A stretch of DNA of 24,960 bases from Bacteroides sp. CAG:144 (GTDB taxonomy: Bacteria > Bacteroidota > Bacteroidia > Bacteroidales > UBA11471): the NCBI GenBank assembly GCA_000434215.1, contig HF999733.1, forward strand, positions 4,318 to 29,277, given 5' to 3'. Each line of letters begins with the position of its first letter. The first letter of the stretch is position 1. The translations under genes were made by a program, and so were the position numbers. The notes beneath the pieces were generated by a model that was given only the letters and a program-made list of their open reading frames with translations, did no database searches and was not told where the DNA came from. Below, in pieces: positions 14,013 through 22,587 of the stretch.

Positions 14013-15911
14013 ATGAGAAAATGGCGTATTGAAGATTCGGCCGAGTTGTACAATATCACCGGCTGGGGATTAAAGTATTTTTCCATCAACGAAAAAGGGC
14101 ATGTAACGGTTACCCCAAAAGAAGGAGCGGCTGCTGTCGACTTGAAAGAATTGATGGACGAGTTACAGGTAAGAGACGTTCCTGCGCCTATCTTGGTACG
14201 CTTCCCCGACATTCTCGACAACCGCATCGAGAAAATCTCCAATTGCTTCAAACAAGCTGCTACCGAATACGGCTACACGGCCCAGAATTTCATCATCTAC
14301 CCGATCAAAGTCAACCAGATGAGTCCTGTGGTAGAAGAAATCGTCAGCCACGGAAAGAAATTTAACATCGGCCTTGAAGCCGGCTCAAAACCCGAACTGC
14401 ACGCCGTTCTTGCCATCAACATCGATTCGAACTCGTTGATTATCTGTAACGGATATAAAGACGAGAATTATATCGAACTGGCTTTATTGGCACAAAAAAT
14501 GGGTCGTCGCATTTTTCTCGTCGTCGAGAAACTAAACGAATTGCATCTCATCGCAACGATTGCCAAACGATTGAAAATCCGCCCCAACATAGGAATCCGT
14601 ATCAAACTGGCCAGCTCGGGAAGCGGAAAATGGGAAGACTCGGGAGGAGATGTCAGCAAATTCGGACTCAACTCGAGCGAACTGCTCGAAGCTCTCGATA
14701 TTCTCGAAAAGAATAAAATGAAAGACTGCCTCAAACTCATTCACTTCCACATAGGCAGCCAAGTTACCAAAATACGCCTCATCAAAAATGCATTGCGCGA
14801 AGCATCGCAATTTTATGTGCAACTCTACAAGATGGGGTATAACATCGAACTTGTCGATATAGGTGGAGGCTTGGGGGTCGACTACGACGGTACCCGCTCG
14901 TCGACAAGCGAGAGCAGCATGAACTATTCGATACAAGAATACGTAAACGACTCGATATGGACACTGGTCGATGTCTGTGCCAAAAACGACCTTCCGCAGC
15001 CCAATATCATCACCGAGTCGGGCCGTTCGCTGACCGCCCATCACTCGGTACTGATCTTCGAGGTACTCGAAACAACGACGCTGCCGGAATGGGACGAAGA
15101 CACAGAAATTTCTGAAAACGATCATGAATTGGTGCGCGAACTTTACAATTCATGGGACAATCTCAACCAGCCTCGACTGATCGAAACGTGGCACGACGCC
15201 TTACAAATACGGGAAGAAGCGCTCGACCTCTTCGGCCTCGGACTTATCGATCTGCGCACACGAGCACAAATCGAAAGGCTTTTCTGGTCGATTGCCCGCG
15301 ATGTGTACGACATGGCCAATGAAATAAAACATGCACCCGAGGAATTGAAAAAGATCGCCAAAATGTTGCCCGACAAGTACTTCTGCAACTTCTCCCTCTT
15401 CCAGTCGCTGCCCGATTCGTGGGCTATCGACCAGATTTTTCCGATCATGCCCATCAGCCGCCTCGACGAAAAGCCCAACCGCTCGGCAACCTTGCAGGAT
15501 ATTACCTGCGACTCCGACGGTAAAATCGATAACTTCATCTCCACGAAAAATTTCAATTACCACCTTCCGGTACATGCACTCAACGCCAAAGAGCCGTACT
15601 ATATCGGTGTATTCTTGGTCGGGGCCTATCAGGAGATTTTAGGCGACTTGCATAACCTTTTCGGCGATACCAATGCCGTGCATGTAAGTGTCTATAAAGA
15701 CCGATATGAGATAGATCAAGTCATCGACGGAGAAACTGTCGCCGAAGTACTCGATTACGTGCAATACAATCCCAAGAAGATGGTACGCAGCGTGGAAACA
15801 TGGGTTACGACCTCGATGAAATCGGGGGTAATCACGCCCGAAGAAGGTAGAGAATTTCTGTCGAACTACCGTTCCGGTCTTTACGGATATACTTACCTTG
15901 AAAAAGATTAA
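14013..15911 (+). CDS. speA: Biosynthetic arginine decarboxylase
   Basis: This 632-residue PLP enzyme converts arginine to agmatine, the first step of polyamine synthesis by the arginine route. The fold-type III motifs are present: the PLP lysine K99 in 'IIYPIKVNQ' (94-102), 'HFHIGSQ' (244-250), the glycine loop 'VDIGGGLGVDYDG' (281-293) and 'ITESGRS' (333-339). In the C-terminal domain 'DITCDSDG' carries the cysteine that completes the active site across the dimer. Length agrees with SpeA (about 630-660). I chose the ATG at 14013 (MRKWRIEDSAELYNITGW). The frame is open for 63 codons further upstream, but that stretch is low-complexity and crosses the promoter. The truA gene follows after 6 bp. 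No ornithine-pathway or agmatine-processing gene is in the window. Confidence 0.95.
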   Translation: MRKWRIEDSAELYNITGWGLKYFSINEKGHVTVTPKEGAAAVDLKELMDELQVRDVPAPILVRFPDILDNRIEKISNCFKQAATEYGYTAQNFIIYPIKVNQMSPVVEEIVSHGKKFNIGLEAGSKPELHAVLAINIDSNSLIICNGYKDENYIELALLAQKMGRRIFLVVEKLNELHLIATIAKRLKIRPNIGIRIKLASSGSGKWEDSGGDVSKFGLNSSELLEALDILEKNKMKDCLKLIHFHIGSQVTKIRLIKNALREASQFYVQLYKMGYNIELVDIGGGLGVDYDGTRSSTSESSMNYSIQEYVNDSIWTLVDVCAKNDLPQPNIITESGRSLTAHHSVLIFEVLETTTLPEWDEDTEISENDHELVRELYNSWDNLNQPRLIETWHDALQIREEALDLFGLGLIDLRTRAQIERLFWSIARDVYDMANEIKHAPEELKKIAKMLPDKYFCNFSLFQSLPDSWAIDQIFPIMPISRLDEKPNRSATLQDITCDSDGKIDNFISTKNFNYHLPVHALNAKEPYYIGVFLVGAYQEILGDLHNLFGDTNAVHVSVYKDRYEIDQVIDGETVAEVLDYVQYNPKKMVRSVETWVTTSMKSGVITPEEGREFLSNYRSGLYGYTYLEKD

Positions 15912-15917
15912 ACGGTC

Positions 15918-16694
15918 ATGTCCGAAACCGAATACGGGACATATCGTTATTTCATCTACCTCGCCTACGACGGTACGGCCTACCACGGCTGGCAACGTCA
16001 GCCAAACGGCATTTCGGTGCAAGTATGTATAGAGAAAGCCCTCTCCCTGCTCTTGCGTTGCGATATAGCCGTTACGGGAGCCGGACGCACCGATGCGGGG
16101 GTACATGCCCGGCTGATGGTCGCACATGCAGATATACCTTATTCTCTCGATGATGCGGGAGAGTGGGTGCATAAGCTCAATCGGGTGCTTCCGCCGGATA
16201 TCGTCATATACCGTATCCGGCCGGTAAAACCCGATGCACATAGCCGCTTCGACGCATTGTCGAGGACTTATCGCTATTATATCTCGTATGAGAAAAATCC
16301 ATTTGAGGGGAAATACCGTTGGACAATGGCCGGTAAAACGCTCAACATCGACCGCATGAATGAGGCGGCCGGTTATTTGTTGCAATACACCGACTTTACC
16401 AGTTTCAGCAAGTTGCATACCGACGTCAAGACCAATAATTGCCGTATCACCCACGCCGTATGGACCCCTACGGGAAACGACCTCGTATTTGAAATCACGG
16501 CCGACCGCTTCTTGCGCAACATGGTGCGAGCCATCGTAGGGACTCTCGTAGAAGTAGGACGAGGGAAATTATCGATCAAAGATTTCCGATCTGTCATCGA
16601 AGCCCGCGACCGTTGCAAAGCCGGTACGTCGGCTCCCGGGAACGCCCTTTTCCTGACCGGCATCACCTATCCCGAAGAATTGTTTTTACGATAA
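15918..16694 (+). CDS. truA: tRNA pseudouridine synthase A
   Basis: This 258-residue enzyme isomerises uridines 38-40 in the anticodon arm of tRNAs to pseudouridine. The catalytic motif '[11 protein letters not shown]' lies at 54-64, with the nucleophilic aspartate D59. Other TruA signatures are '[12 protein letters not shown]' (17-28) and '[20 protein letters not shown]' in the C-terminal half. Length is normal (about 245-270). The start ATG follows the speA stop by 6 bp and the EamA gene begins 12 bp after the truA stop, so the three are likely one transcript. There is no sign of a frameshift or truncation. Confidence 0.95.
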   Translation: MSETEYGTYRYFIYLAYDGTAYHGWQRQPNGISVQVCIEKALSLLLRCDIAVTGAGRTDAGVHARLMVAHADIPYSLDDAGEWVHKLNRVLPPDIVIYRIRPVKPDAHSRFDALSRTYRYYISYEKNPFEGKYRWTMAGKTLNIDRMNEAAGYLLQYTDFTSFSKLHTDVKTNNCRITHAVWTPTGNDLVFEITADRFLRNMVRAIVGTLVEVGRGKLSIKDFRSVIEARDRCKAGTSAPGNALFLTGITYPEELFLR

Positions 16695-16706
16695 AAAAGA
16701 CTTGTT

Positions 16707-17606
16707 ATGTGGTTGATTCTCGCTTTTATCTCGGCAGCTCTGCTGGGCATGTACGAAGTATTCAAGAAATTGGCGCTCAACAATAACGCCGTCCTTCCTA
16801 TACTATTTTTGAACACCGTATTTTGCAGTGCGCTTTTCCTTCCGGCCGTGCTCCTTTCCCGCTTTAATCCCGAACTAATCGAAGGAACGTTATTTTATGT
16901 TCCTCGGGCCGATTTTGTAACGCACCTCTATGTGATGCTCAAAGCCGTCATCGTACTCTCATCATGGACGTTTGCCTATTTTGCCATGAAACATCTGCCC
17001 ATAACGATTGCCGGTACGATCAAAGCTTCCCAACCCGTTCTCACATTGTTGGGAGCATTGCTCATTTTCGGAGAAAGGCTCAACCTCTACCAGTGGATCG
17101 GCGTCATTATCTCGATCATTTCCTTTTTCATGCTTTCTTCGTCAGGTAAAAAAGAAGGGATACGATTCAGCCACGACAAGTGGATATACTATATCGTGTT
17201 GGCCACTATCACGGGAGCCATCAGTGCCCTGTACGACAAATATCTCATCTCGGGCGGATTCGACCGCATGGTCGTACAAGTGTGGTATACCTACTACCAG
17301 ATGATCATCATGTTCATCATACTTCTCATTTGGTATAAGAAAAGAAATGAAACCACACCTTTCCGCTGGCGGTGGAGCATCTTTTTCATATCGCTATTCC
17401 TCGTGGCTGCCGACTTTATCTATTTCTATGCATTGAGCTTTCCCGGGGCCATGATTTCTATCGTGTCGATGGCCCGTCGCAGCGGCGTGGTCGTCAGTTT
17501 CCTCTTCGGAGCACTATTCTTCCACGAAAAAAATATCCGCAGCAAAGCCATCGATTTATTGCTGGTACTCATCGGTATGTATTTCCTCTATTTGGGAACC
17601 CGATAA
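16707..17606 (+). CDS. EamA/DMT-family transporter
   Basis: This 299-residue inner-membrane protein has about ten hydrophobic helices in two repeated halves (about 1-148 and 160-299), as in the drug/metabolite transporter superfamily. The segment 'LPITIAGTIKASQPVLTLLGALLIFGERL' (about 96-124) is the usual EamA signature: a PI...I..SQP..T...G...F.E pattern, where the E near the end of a helix is typical. It starts 12 bp after truA. The substrate is unknown. The promoter of the next gene overlaps the 3' end of this gene, so the operon may end here. Confidence 0.88.
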   Translation: MWLILAFISAALLGMYEVFKKLALNNNAVLPILFLNTVFCSALFLPAVLLSRFNPELIEGTLFYVPRADFVTHLYVMLKAVIVLSSWTFAYFAMKHLPITIAGTIKASQPVLTLLGALLIFGERLNLYQWIGVIISIISFFMLSSSGKKEGIRFSHDKWIYYIVLATITGAISALYDKYLISGGFDRMVVQVWYTYYQMIIMFIILLIWYKKRNETTPFRWRWSIFFISLFLVAADFIYFYALSFPGAMISIVSMARRSGVVVSFLFGALFFHEKNIRSKAIDLLLVLIGMYFLYLGTR

Positions 17607-17621
17607 AATTAGTTATATTTG
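17591..17621 (+). promoter_or_regulatory. Promoter of the DUF3256 gene
   Basis: TTTG (17591-17594), exactly 19 bases, then TATATTTG (17614-17621) is the best match to the Bacteroidetes consensus in the window. It overlaps the last codons of the EamA gene and gives a leader of about 15 nt to the ATG at 17643. Confidence 0.7.
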
Positions 17622-17642
17622 TTACGACTTAATAATCCGAAT

Positions 17643-18266
17643 ATGCAAAAAATCATACTCTTTGCCCTGCTCCTACTCTCTTCGACAACAATATCTGCCG
17701 GACATACGATAGATGCCTATTTCATTTCGGCTCCGGCACAACTCATTCCTCAACTCGACGAGAACCGACGTAAAGACCTGATAGATTTTCACAATGCGGG
17801 AGTCGCCCACCACATAGTCAATCAGTTAGGAGGAGAAGTCCTCATCGATACGATCGACGACATGCAGATTACCGTAAAATTATCTTCCTCGTCGTCCATA
17901 CAAATCGCCCTGCTGCCGGTAGCCGACACTGTCGGAGTCATCGCCGTCGTCCACACCGTATCGTTACCCGCACAAGACAGCCGCATCACCTTTTACAATA
18001 CCCGATGGCAGCCGATAGAGAATGGTAAAATTTTCACGGCGCCAACCGCAAAAACATTCCTGAACAAAAGCTCGAAAAAAACGGCGCAACAGGCTGTCGA
18101 CCTCATCGATATGCTACCCGTCTCATACGTCATCAGCGGGAGGACCCTACAAGCCCGGGAAGACCTCAAAACATATCTTCCCGAAGAAGTCTATGAACGC
18201 CTTGCACCGCTGTTGAGAAAAACACCCCTCTCTTATACATGGAACGGGAAACGATTCGTCCAGTAA
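17643..18266 (+). CDS. DUF3256-family secreted protein
   Basis: This 207-residue protein has a signal peptide (about 1-19, MQKIILFALLLLSSTTISA). The mature domain starts 'HTIDAYFISAPAQLIPQLDENRRKDLIDF' and has the DUF3256 pattern of 'P..L...L....R.DL.D' near the N-terminus, with 'LLPVADTVGVIAVVHTVSLPAQDSRITFY' mid-protein. DUF3256 is a Bacteroidetes family of unknown function. I chose the ATG at 17643 because the earlier in-frame TTG (17619) lies inside the -7 promoter element. It has its own promoter and is followed by about 200 bp before the HU gene. Its placement beside truA and an exporter gives no functional clue. Confidence 0.8.
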   Translation: MQKIILFALLLLSSTTISAGHTIDAYFISAPAQLIPQLDENRRKDLIDFHNAGVAHHIVNQLGGEVLIDTIDDMQITVKLSSSSSIQIALLPVADTVGVIAVVHTVSLPAQDSRITFYNTRWQPIENGKIFTAPTAKTFLNKSSKKTAQQAVDLIDMLPVSYVISGRTLQAREDLKTYLPEEVYERLAPLLRKTPLSYTWNGKRFVQ

Positions 18267-18331
18267 AAGAGGTATATTCACAGACAAATATTCCGGAACC
18301 AAAAAGAGCTAATCTCAAAAATTATTCCGAT

Positions 18332-18352
18332 ATTTGCAGCCGTTTTGCAAAT
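18332..18352. repeat. 7-bp inverted repeat upstream of the HU gene
   Basis: ATTTGCA (18332-18338) and TGCAAAT (18346-18352) are perfect inverted copies separated by 7 bases, roughly 60-80 bp upstream of the HU promoter. It could be a regulatory site for a nucleoid-protein gene or chance in AT-rich DNA. Confidence 0.3.
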
Positions 18353-18391
18353 TAAGGCACAGAATTTGAGAAGAAAAAATTTTCAAATTCG

Positions 18392-18422
18392 TTCGCAGGA
18401 AAGAGAAAAAGCTATATATTTG
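18392..18422 (+). promoter_or_regulatory. Promoter of the HU gene
   Basis: TATATTTG (18415-18422) matches TAnnTTTG. TTCG at 18392-18395 lies 19 bases upstream, one mismatch from TTTG. The leader to the ATG at 18469 is about 40 nt and A-rich. Confidence 0.55.
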
Positions 18423-18468
18423 CAAACCAAAAAATTAAAAACGCTAATCAATATAAAAATAAAAAACA

Positions 18469-18741
18469 ATGACTAAGGCAGACATCGTAAACGAGATTTC
18501 AAAAAATACAGGAATCGAGAAAGCTATCGTATTGGCCACCGTTGAACAGTTTATGGAATCGGTAAAAGGTTCTTTGGCCAAAGGCAACAATGTATACCTG
18601 AGAGGCTTCGGTAGTTTCATCGTGAAAAGAAGAGCCCAAAAAACCGCTCGCAATATTTCCAAAAGCACGACTATCATCATACCCGAACATAATATCCCGG
18701 CATTCAAACCCGCCAAAACTTTCATGAGCGAGGTAAAATAA
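18469..18741 (+). CDS. HU/IHF-family DNA-binding protein
   Basis: This is a 90-residue histone-like protein. It begins 'MTKADIVNEISKNTGIEK', as HU proteins do, carries the hinge 'LRGFGSFIVKRR' (45-55) and has a DNA-binding arm from 'ARNISKS' through 'IIPEHNIPAFKPAK' (60-83). This arm replaces the classical 'RNPxTG' with 'RNISKS', common in Bacteroidetes members. It binds and bends DNA as a dimer in the nucleoid. The small basic COX24-like gene follows after 55 bp, then RNase G. The specific name (hupA, hupB or ihf) cannot be assigned. Confidence 0.94.
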   Translation: MTKADIVNEISKNTGIEKAIVLATVEQFMESVKGSLAKGNNVYLRGFGSFIVKRRAQKTARNISKSTTIIIPEHNIPAFKPAKTFMSEVK

Positions 18742-18796
18742 GCCGCACGAATTTTTTTAAGTAATCAATTTATTAACAATATAAACGCTTACAACT

Positions 18797-18889
18797 ATGC
18801 CCAGCGGAAAAAAAAGAAAAGGCCATAAAATGGCAACACACAAACGTAAAAAAAGACTGAGAAAAAACAGACATAAGAAGAAAAAGTAA
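18797..18889 (+). CDS. 30-residue AURKAIP1/COX24-domain (mS38-like) basic protein
   Basis: This very short gene encodes 30 residues from ATG 18797 to TAA 18887-18889. It begins MPSGKKRKGHKMATHKRKKR and ends LRKNRHKKKK. About two thirds of the residues are Lys or Arg, with 'MATHKRKKRLRKNRHK' as the core. This core matches the short COX24/AURKAIP1 domain, present in mitochondrial ribosomal protein mS38 and in tiny bacterial proteins, including conserved copies in Bacteroidetes. The likely role is as a small ribosomal-subunit-associated peptide; this is a family-based inference. The gene is easily missed because of its length. It lies between HU and RNase G on the same strand. Confidence 0.85.
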   Translation: MPSGKKRKGHKMATHKRKKRLRKNRHKKKK

Positions 18890-18920
18890 CCCTTTTTACT
18901 TTCTTATCTGTAATAAGACA

Positions 18921-18965
18921 AACAAAGGACAAACTCCTGACTCGTTCAAGAGTTTGTCTTTTGCC
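18921..18965 (+). terminator. Hairpin terminator after the COX24-like gene
   Basis: GACAAACTC (18928-18936) pairs with GAGTTTGTC (18950-18958) over a 13-nt loop, followed by TTTTGCCTTTT. It probably ends the HU and COX24-like transcript upstream of RNase G, whose own promoter I could not place. Confidence 0.7.
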
Positions 18966-19015
18966 TTTTAAGCATCACCCTGTTACCCACAAGTAACCTT
19001 AAAAACATTCCCGAA

Positions 19016-20587
19016 GTGTCAAGCGAATTAGTCGTAGACGTACAACCCAAAGAGGTATCTATCGCGCTGCTCAACGACAAGCGGTTGGTCGAGCTGCAAA
19101 AAGAGCCCTGCAACATATCGTTTGCATTGGGCGATATCTATTTGGGGAAAGTCAAGAAACTGATGCCGGGACTGAACGCTGCATTCATCGATATAGGTTA
19201 CGACAAAGATGCATTTCTTCACTATCAGGATTTAGGCCCGTTTTTTACATCGAGCGCCAAATTTACCAAGCAGTCGCTATCCGACCGCAAACATGTGCTT
19301 TCCCTCCCCAAATTCAAATTGCAGAAAGAACTTGACAAAGAGGGAACGATCGGCGATTTACTCTCCGTAGGCCAAGAAATTCTGGTACAAATCACCAAAG
19401 AACCCATCTCTACCAAAGGGCCACGCCTCACGGCAGAGTTGTCTTTTGCCGGAAGATTTCTGGTACTGATCCCATTTGCCGACAAGGTATCGGTCTCACA
19501 GAAAATAAAATCGAACGAAGAAAAAACCCGCTTACGCCAGCTTATCCACAGCATCAAACCTCAAAACTTCGGTGTCATCGTACGTACCGTCGCCGAGGGT
19601 AAACGCGTTGCCGAACTCGACAACGAAATGAAAACGCTGGTGAAACGCTGGGAAGAGAGCCTCATAAAACTGCAAAAAGCCAAAGCACCGTCGCTCGTCT
19701 ATGAAGAGACCGGCCGTGCCGTGGGCCTGTTAAGAGATATTTTCAACCCCTCTTTCGAAAATATCTATGTCAACGATAAAGAGACTTTCCAGCAAATCTA
19801 CGATTATGTAAATATCATTGCGCCCGAATGCAAAGAGATCGTGAAACTGTACTCCGACGATATTCCCGTCTTCGATCACTTTGCTATTACGAAGCAAATC
19901 AAATCGTCGTTCGGTAAAACGATTTCATTCAAGAACGGAGCCTACCTCATCATCGAACACACCGAAGCACTCCACGTCATCGACGTAAACAGTGGTAACC
20001 GTTCCAAACCCAATGCCGACCAAGAAAACACCGCTTTCGAGGTGAATATGGCAGCAGCCGAAGAGATAGCCCGCCAGTTGCGATTACGCGATATGGGAGG
20101 TATCATCGTTATCGACTACATCGATATGAACAGTGCCGAAAACCGGCAGAAACTTTACGATCGTATGCGGGAACTGATGGAAAGCGACCGGGCCCGGCAC
20201 AACATTCTGCCGCTCAGCAAGTTCGGGCTTATGCAGATTACCCGCCACCGTGTGCGTCCCGCTCTCGACATCATGACCAATGAAAATTGCCCTGTTTGCA
20301 ACGGCAAAGGCAAGATTCCGCCTTCGATACTCTTTACCGACCATCTCGAAGCCAAAATCGCTTTTCTGGTGAGAAAATTCAAAGTGAAGAAATTTTCCTT
20401 ACACGTACACCCGTACATAGCAGCGTACATCAACCAGGGATTCTTTTCCCTCTACTGGAAGTGGAAAAGCAAATACACCCGACGGTTCAAACTCATTCCC
20501 AATCAGTCTTTGGCCTTGCTCGAATATAAAATATACGACAGCGAAGGCCACGAAATAGACCTCAAAGAAGAGATAGAAATCAAATAA
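19016..20587 (+). CDS. rng: Ribonuclease G/E family endoribonuclease
   Basis: This 523-residue cytoplasmic RNase is involved in rRNA and mRNA processing. An S1-like RNA-binding region lies at about 38-145 ('GDIYLGKVKKLMPGLNAAFI', 39-58, then an insert before 'GQEILVQITKEP'). The catalytic domain carries two metal-binding aspartates, D323 in 'LHVIDVNSGN' and D367 in 'IIVIDYIDM'. The zinc-link 'CPVCNGKGKI' (C425, C428) follows, as in RNase E/G. The protein lacks the long degradosome C-terminus of RNase E, so its length fits RNase G. The start is the GTG at 19016 (SSELVVDVQPKEVSIAL): no ATG exists nearby upstream in frame, and the family begins at this point. Confidence 0.94.
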   Translation: MSSELVVDVQPKEVSIALLNDKRLVELQKEPCNISFALGDIYLGKVKKLMPGLNAAFIDIGYDKDAFLHYQDLGPFFTSSAKFTKQSLSDRKHVLSLPKFKLQKELDKEGTIGDLLSVGQEILVQITKEPISTKGPRLTAELSFAGRFLVLIPFADKVSVSQKIKSNEEKTRLRQLIHSIKPQNFGVIVRTVAEGKRVAELDNEMKTLVKRWEESLIKLQKAKAPSLVYEETGRAVGLLRDIFNPSFENIYVNDKETFQQIYDYVNIIAPECKEIVKLYSDDIPVFDHFAITKQIKSSFGKTISFKNGAYLIIEHTEALHVIDVNSGNRSKPNADQENTAFEVNMAAAEEIARQLRLRDMGGIIVIDYIDMNSAENRQKLYDRMRELMESDRARHNILPLSKFGLMQITRHRVRPALDIMTNENCPVCNGKGKIPPSILFTDHLEAKIAFLVRKFKVKKFSLHVHPYIAAYINQGFFSLYWKWKSKYTRRFKLIPNQSLALLEYKIYDSEGHEIDLKEEIEIK

Positions 20588-20605
20588 CCGCCTTTCTCTT
20601 TTTCC

Positions 20606-20654
20606 CTAAAAATGAAGGATTCTGTAAATGTTTTACAGAATCCTTCATTTTTAG
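20606..20654 (+). terminator. Long perfect hairpin after RNase G
   Basis: Two perfectly complementary 23-base arms (20606-20628 and 20632-20654) are separated by a 3-nt loop, with T's near the 3' end. It begins 18 bp after the rng stop codon. A terminator is likely, though the stem is unusually long and perfect. Confidence 0.75.
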
Positions 20655-20725
20655 ATATAAAAGTATAAAAAACAACACAATATTATCATAAATAATACGT
20701 TTATAAAAAAATAACTTTAAATATT

Positions 20726-21175
20726 ATGAATAAAAACACAAAATCAAAATTTTCACAATGGATTATTATTTTATTTCTTGGAACTAATATATGCAGTTGT
20801 TCAAAGGAAAATACGGAAACGGAAATTATCCCTGTATATGATCTAAAAACGGAATTTGTAAAAACAATGGATCTGACCGACGATATCGGCTTCACATTTC
20901 AATACCAACATGATTCCACCGATACCTATTTATGTCGTTACAGTACGTATTTCCTAAGAAAATCACAAACCGTAGAAAATATTTCGGTGAAACGGCAAGG
21001 CAATGAACTATGGATAAATGTCGACGGAAGCGATGCCTGTTGGAGCGATCCTTTCGACAGGAATGTTATGATCTATTTCAAGATATACAACTTGCCAGCC
21101 GGCGAATACCGGACATATATCTCAACCGACAACATTCAAGAAAACACTCAAACACCGGTCTACCATTTCCACTAA
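20726..21175 (+). CDS. Putative lipoprotein of unknown function
   Basis: This 149-residue protein has an N-terminal hydrophobic segment (about 11-23) and a lipobox-like 'NICSC', with C25 the probable lipidated cysteine, followed by 'SKENTETE'. The rest is beta-rich and aromatic, with 'ELWINVDGSDACWSDPFDR' and a C-terminal 'LPAGEYRTYIS'. I recognise no family. The gene and its flanks are more AT-rich than the neighbours. It has a weak -7-like element (TAACTTTA at 20712-20719) and lies between the long rng hairpin and a convergent YjbR gene. It may be a lineage-specific surface lipoprotein. The start ATG at 20726 is chosen by the signal sequence. Confidence 0.6.
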   Translation: MNKNTKSKFSQWIIILFLGTNICSCSKENTETEIIPVYDLKTEFVKTMDLTDDIGFTFQYQHDSTDTYLCRYSTYFLRKSQTVENISVKRQGNELWINVDGSDACWSDPFDRNVMIYFKIYNLPAGEYRTYISTDNIQENTQTPVYHFH

Positions 21176-21200
21176 CGGAAAGGGACGGTCTAAGTTCTAC

Positions 21201-21575
21201 CTACATAATGCGTAAAGCCTCCTTTTCTTTTTTCGACAAGGAGGTTACAACAATATCATACGACTGTTTCACCAGCGCTTTTATCTCTTTATCAGGCACA
21301 TCGGCATTGAAACACACACTGATCCAATATTTCTTATTCATGTGATACCCCGGTTTTATACCTTCGTATCGGCTTTGCAAATCTTCAATCTGTGCCGTAT
21401 CACTTTTTATACAACAAAAATCAAACACGTCTATGTTTACAAAACAAAACCACTTATCAGCCACATAAAAAACCAATATGTTCCGGTCGTATTCAGAAGC
21501 CGCTTTTCCAAACGGCATCTTGTCGTGCACACCGTCGAACGAAAGACAATAGTTTCTAAAATCTTCGATATTCAT
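21201..21575 (-). CDS. MmcQ/YjbR-family protein
   Basis: This 124-residue cytoplasmic protein begins 'MNIEDFRNYCLSFDGVHDKMPFG' and ends with the 'KALVKQSYDIVVTSLSKKEKEAL' tail. The opening and the segment 'KWFCFVNID' match the MmcQ/YjbR (DUF419) family, small proteins with a double-wing DNA-binding-like fold and no firm cellular role. 'PGYHMNKKYWISV' is typical of the middle of the family. The gene lies 64 bp downstream of the nucleoside phosphorylase on the same strand, possibly co-transcribed. No strong terminator is visible after it. Confidence 0.88.
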   Translation of the reverse strand: MNIEDFRNYCLSFDGVHDKMPFGKAASEYDRNILVFYVADKWFCFVNIDVFDFCCIKSDTAQIEDLQSRYEGIKPGYHMNKKYWISVCFNADVPDKEIKALVKQSYDIVVTSLSKKEKEALRIM

Positions 21576-21639
21576 ACTTTTCAGGCTGTCTCTCTATAAC
21601 ACGCTAATTCTCTCCTCCTACGACACAGGAATTACGGCA

Positions 21640-22509
21640 TCAGATACGCTGCAAAACAAGTTCGATAAGTCCTTCGACCGTACCTTTATAACCGGCATCG
21701 GCCTTGCCGGACAAACGGTTGGCTATGATACAGCAAACCGTCATGGCCTTATGACCCATGAGGCGGGAAAGGCCGGCCACCGCCGAGCTTTCCATTTCAT
21801 AATTGGTTACCATGCGTCCCTCATAACGGAATGCTTCGATTTTGCGATTCAGATCGGGATCTGCCAATGGGAGACGTAACTCGCGTCCCTGCGGTGCATA
21901 GAAACCGTTGGCCGATATGGTTATCCCCCGCACCATCTCATCTCCGGCGATACGGGCCACCAGATCGGCATCGGCATCAACTACATAGGGAGCCGCCCAT
22001 TGTCGATTCCAACCGACAAAATCGCAAAATGCCTTCTCAAACGTCAAATCGCTCACGCTATCGCGTCCCGCATAGAAATTGAGTACACCATCGAACCCGA
22101 TAGACTTCTCCGCCACCACATAAGTTCCGATAGGGACGTGCGGCTGCAAACCGCCCGAAGTACCGATACGCACCAGCGTAAGTTGCCGTAATGTCTTTTT
22201 CACGATCCGCGTAGAGAAATCGATATTGGCCAAAGCATCGAGTTCGTTAAGCACGATATCGATATTATCGGTTCCTATTCCATGCGAAACAACGGTAATC
22301 CGTTTTCCTCGGTAACGACCCGTTATCGAATGAAACTCCCGATTGTATACATCGCACTCGCGCTCATCGAAGTACGACGCTACGGTATCGACTCGGGCGG
22401 GATCTCCGACCAATATCACCCTATCGGCCAGTTGACCTGGAAGCAAATGCAGATGGAATACCGACCCATCGGTATTAAGAATAAGTTCTGATGCTGGAAT
22501 CGTTTTCAT
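21640..22509 (-). CDS. Nucleoside phosphorylase (uridine phosphorylase-like)
   Basis: This 289-residue enzyme cleaves nucleosides with phosphate to a free base and (deoxy)ribose 1-phosphate, in cytoplasmic nucleoside salvage. The PNP_UDP_1 landmarks are present: 'VILVGDPARV' (31-40) for phosphate binding, 'VSHGIGTDN' (74-82), 'VRIGTSGGLQP' (113-123) and 'TNYEMESSAVAGL' (235-247), in which the E-M-E triplet binds the ribose. The pattern is closest to the uridine phosphorylase group; purine specificity is less likely but not excluded. The start ATG is at 22507-22509. A near-consensus -7 element (TATATTTA at 22530-22537) lies about 20 bp upstream. YjbR follows. Confidence 0.9.
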   Translation of the reverse strand: MKTIPASELILNTDGSVFHLHLLPGQLADRVILVGDPARVDTVASYFDERECDVYNREFHSITGRYRGKRITVVSHGIGTDNIDIVLNELDALANIDFSTRIVKKTLRQLTLVRIGTSGGLQPHVPIGTYVVAEKSIGFDGVLNFYAGRDSVSDLTFEKAFCDFVGWNRQWAAPYVVDADADLVARIAGDEMVRGITISANGFYAPQGRELRLPLADPDLNRKIEAFRYEGRMVTNYEMESSAVAGLSRLMGHKAMTVCCIIANRLSGKADAGYKGTVEGLIELVLQRI

Positions 22510-22587
22510 AGAGAGAATGTTTATTCGGCTAAATATACCAATTTTTCTTTTTTAAATATACTTGTAAGGATTTTTTTTGAGGGACAA

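Noticed and set aside
21166..21181. Small hairpin TTTCC-GGAAA between the convergent lipoprotein and yjbR genes
   Set aside because: Only 5 bp, partly inside the coding sequence and without a T-run; too weak to call a terminator.
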